NCBI RefSeq assembly: GCF_016863515.1
Contig: NZ_BOPA01000011.1
Location: 1 to 64,000 of the forward strand
Length of the DNA: 64,000 bases
Direction: 5' to 3'
DNA from: Micromonospora gifhornensis
GTDB taxonomy: Bacteria > Actinomycetota > Actinomycetes > Mycobacteriales > Micromonosporaceae
Within the stretch, counting starts at the first letter, position 1, and the number at the start of each line of letters is the position of its first letter. Below are positions 63,533 through 64,000 of this stretch, in pieces. Below the pieces are notes generated by a model. The model saw nothing but the letters and a program-made list of their open reading frames with translations. It was not told the DNA's origin and searched no databases. Position numbers and translations under genes: made by a program.

Positions 63533-63623
63533 GCGTTTCTTGTGCGGCTACCGCCTGGCGCCGGTGGCCGGGCGCGGGCTGGTCGGGGTGTGACGGCAGG
63601 TCGGAATCGGCCAGGATGAGCCA

Positions 63624-64000
63624 GTGACCGGCGCGCTGCGGATTCCCGACGGGTTGACCTGGTTGCACGGCATGCCGGGCGGCTCGGAATGGTTGGCCGA
63701 ACTGCCCGGCCGGTTGGCCGCATGTGCCCGGCGCTGGTCGCTGCGGGTCGGGCAGCCCTTCGGGTACGCCTTCGCTTCGCTGGCGGTGCCGGTGGACCTG
63801 CCCGACGGCACCCGGGCAGTGCTCAAGTTGCAGTTTCCCGACGCGGAGAGCGAGCACGAGGCGACCGCGCTACGCCGCTGGAACGGCGACGGCGCCATCC
63901 GGCTGCTCGCCCACGACCCCGAGTTGCGGGCCCTGCTGGTGGAACGCTGTGACCCCGGAACCCCGCTGCACGCGCTACCGCTCGACGAAGCGCTCGACGC
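63624..64000 (+). CDS. Aminoglycoside phosphotransferase, streptomycin 6-kinase-like (5' part)
   Basis: The first 125 codons run off the window edge. Start: GTG at 63624, with AGGA seven bases upstream. The sequence (IPDGLTWLHGMPGGSEWLAE, then DGTRAVLKLQFPDAESEHEA with the ATP lysine, and WNGDGAIRLLAHDPELRALL) matches the APH(6)/streptomycin 6-kinase family (PF04655-like). Chromosomal copies are common in actinomycetes; actual resistance is unproven. Confidence 0.85.
   Translation, partial: MTGALRIPDGLTWLHGMPGGSEWLAELPGRLAACARRWSLRVGQPFGYAFASLAVPVDLPDGTRAVLKLQFPDAESEHEATALRRWNGDGAIRLLAHDPELRALLVERCDPGTPLHALPLDEALD

Overview
This 64 kb window is a chromosomal stretch of a very GC-rich actinomycete. 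Gene content and order (an argS-lysA-hom-thrC / thrB-rho-rpmE-prfA-prmC-tsaC / glyA-atpI-atpBEFHAGD series), frequent GTG starts, leaderless-looking promoters and a dispersed 54-nt extragenic element all point to the family Micromonosporaceae, most likely Micromonospora or a close relative. This assignment is inference from family knowledge; no search was run. No plasmid, phage, integrase, intact insertion sequence, CRISPR array or biosynthetic cluster is visible.

Layout. 1-1014: gene-free and repeat-rich. 1015-12032 (minus strand): the F1Fo ATP synthase operon with atpI and atpZ homologues and glyA. An LCP-family cell-wall gene lies between the beta (atpD) and epsilon (atpC) genes. The subunits show features described for mycobacterial enzymes (a 14-residue gamma insertion and a long alpha C-terminus) plus a very short epsilon. 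12038-21073: an SDR/SRPBCC protein, a class A penicillin-binding protein, a low-molecular-weight phosphatase, tsaC, prmC, a GGDEF protein, prfA and rpmE. 21074-24979: a 550-nt intergenic region with hairpins, then rho with a long Arg/Glu/Gly repeat insert, and thrB. 25064-32405: an efflux island (MFS, AcrB-type RND, ABC exporter and a divergent TetR with a near-perfect operator) separating thrB from thrC. 32506-38181: thrC, hom, lysA, argS. 38282-41571: a DUF3105/DUF305 pair, a probable domesticated IS630-type transposase, tRNA-Arg(CCG) and an ECF sigma factor. 41669-47285: a lipoprotein, a membrane Ser/Thr kinase, a YcxB-like protein, a DoxX protein behind a DosR-like box, a LigD-type polymerase domain and a PEP mutase/isocitrate lyase relative. 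47364-50270: TetR plus MMPL exporter with a double operator. 50294-57631: erythromycin-esterase-like protein, DUF2795 (with a TTA codon), oxidoreductase, two small membrane proteins, FabG-like SDR, GH13 enzyme, DUF1349 and DedA. 57661-60818: a 24-bp perfect inverted repeat, then secreted GH18 chitinase and GH16 glucanase, the latter behind a LacI/CebR-like operator. 60991-64000: YbdK-type ligase, CoA-disulfide-reductase-like flavoprotein and the start of an aminoglycoside (streptomycin 6-kinase-like) phosphotransferase cut by the window edge.

The most striking non-gene signal is a family of four elements of exactly 54 nt at 13536, 50217, 53662 and 59296. Every copy sits at the 3' end of a gene in the same orientation as that gene. 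In two copies the element supplies the TAA stop codon. The two halves covary in a way that keeps an RNA hairpin. The other noteworthy points are the remodelled ATP synthase locus, the efflux island inside the threonine genes, and several precise operator palindromes.
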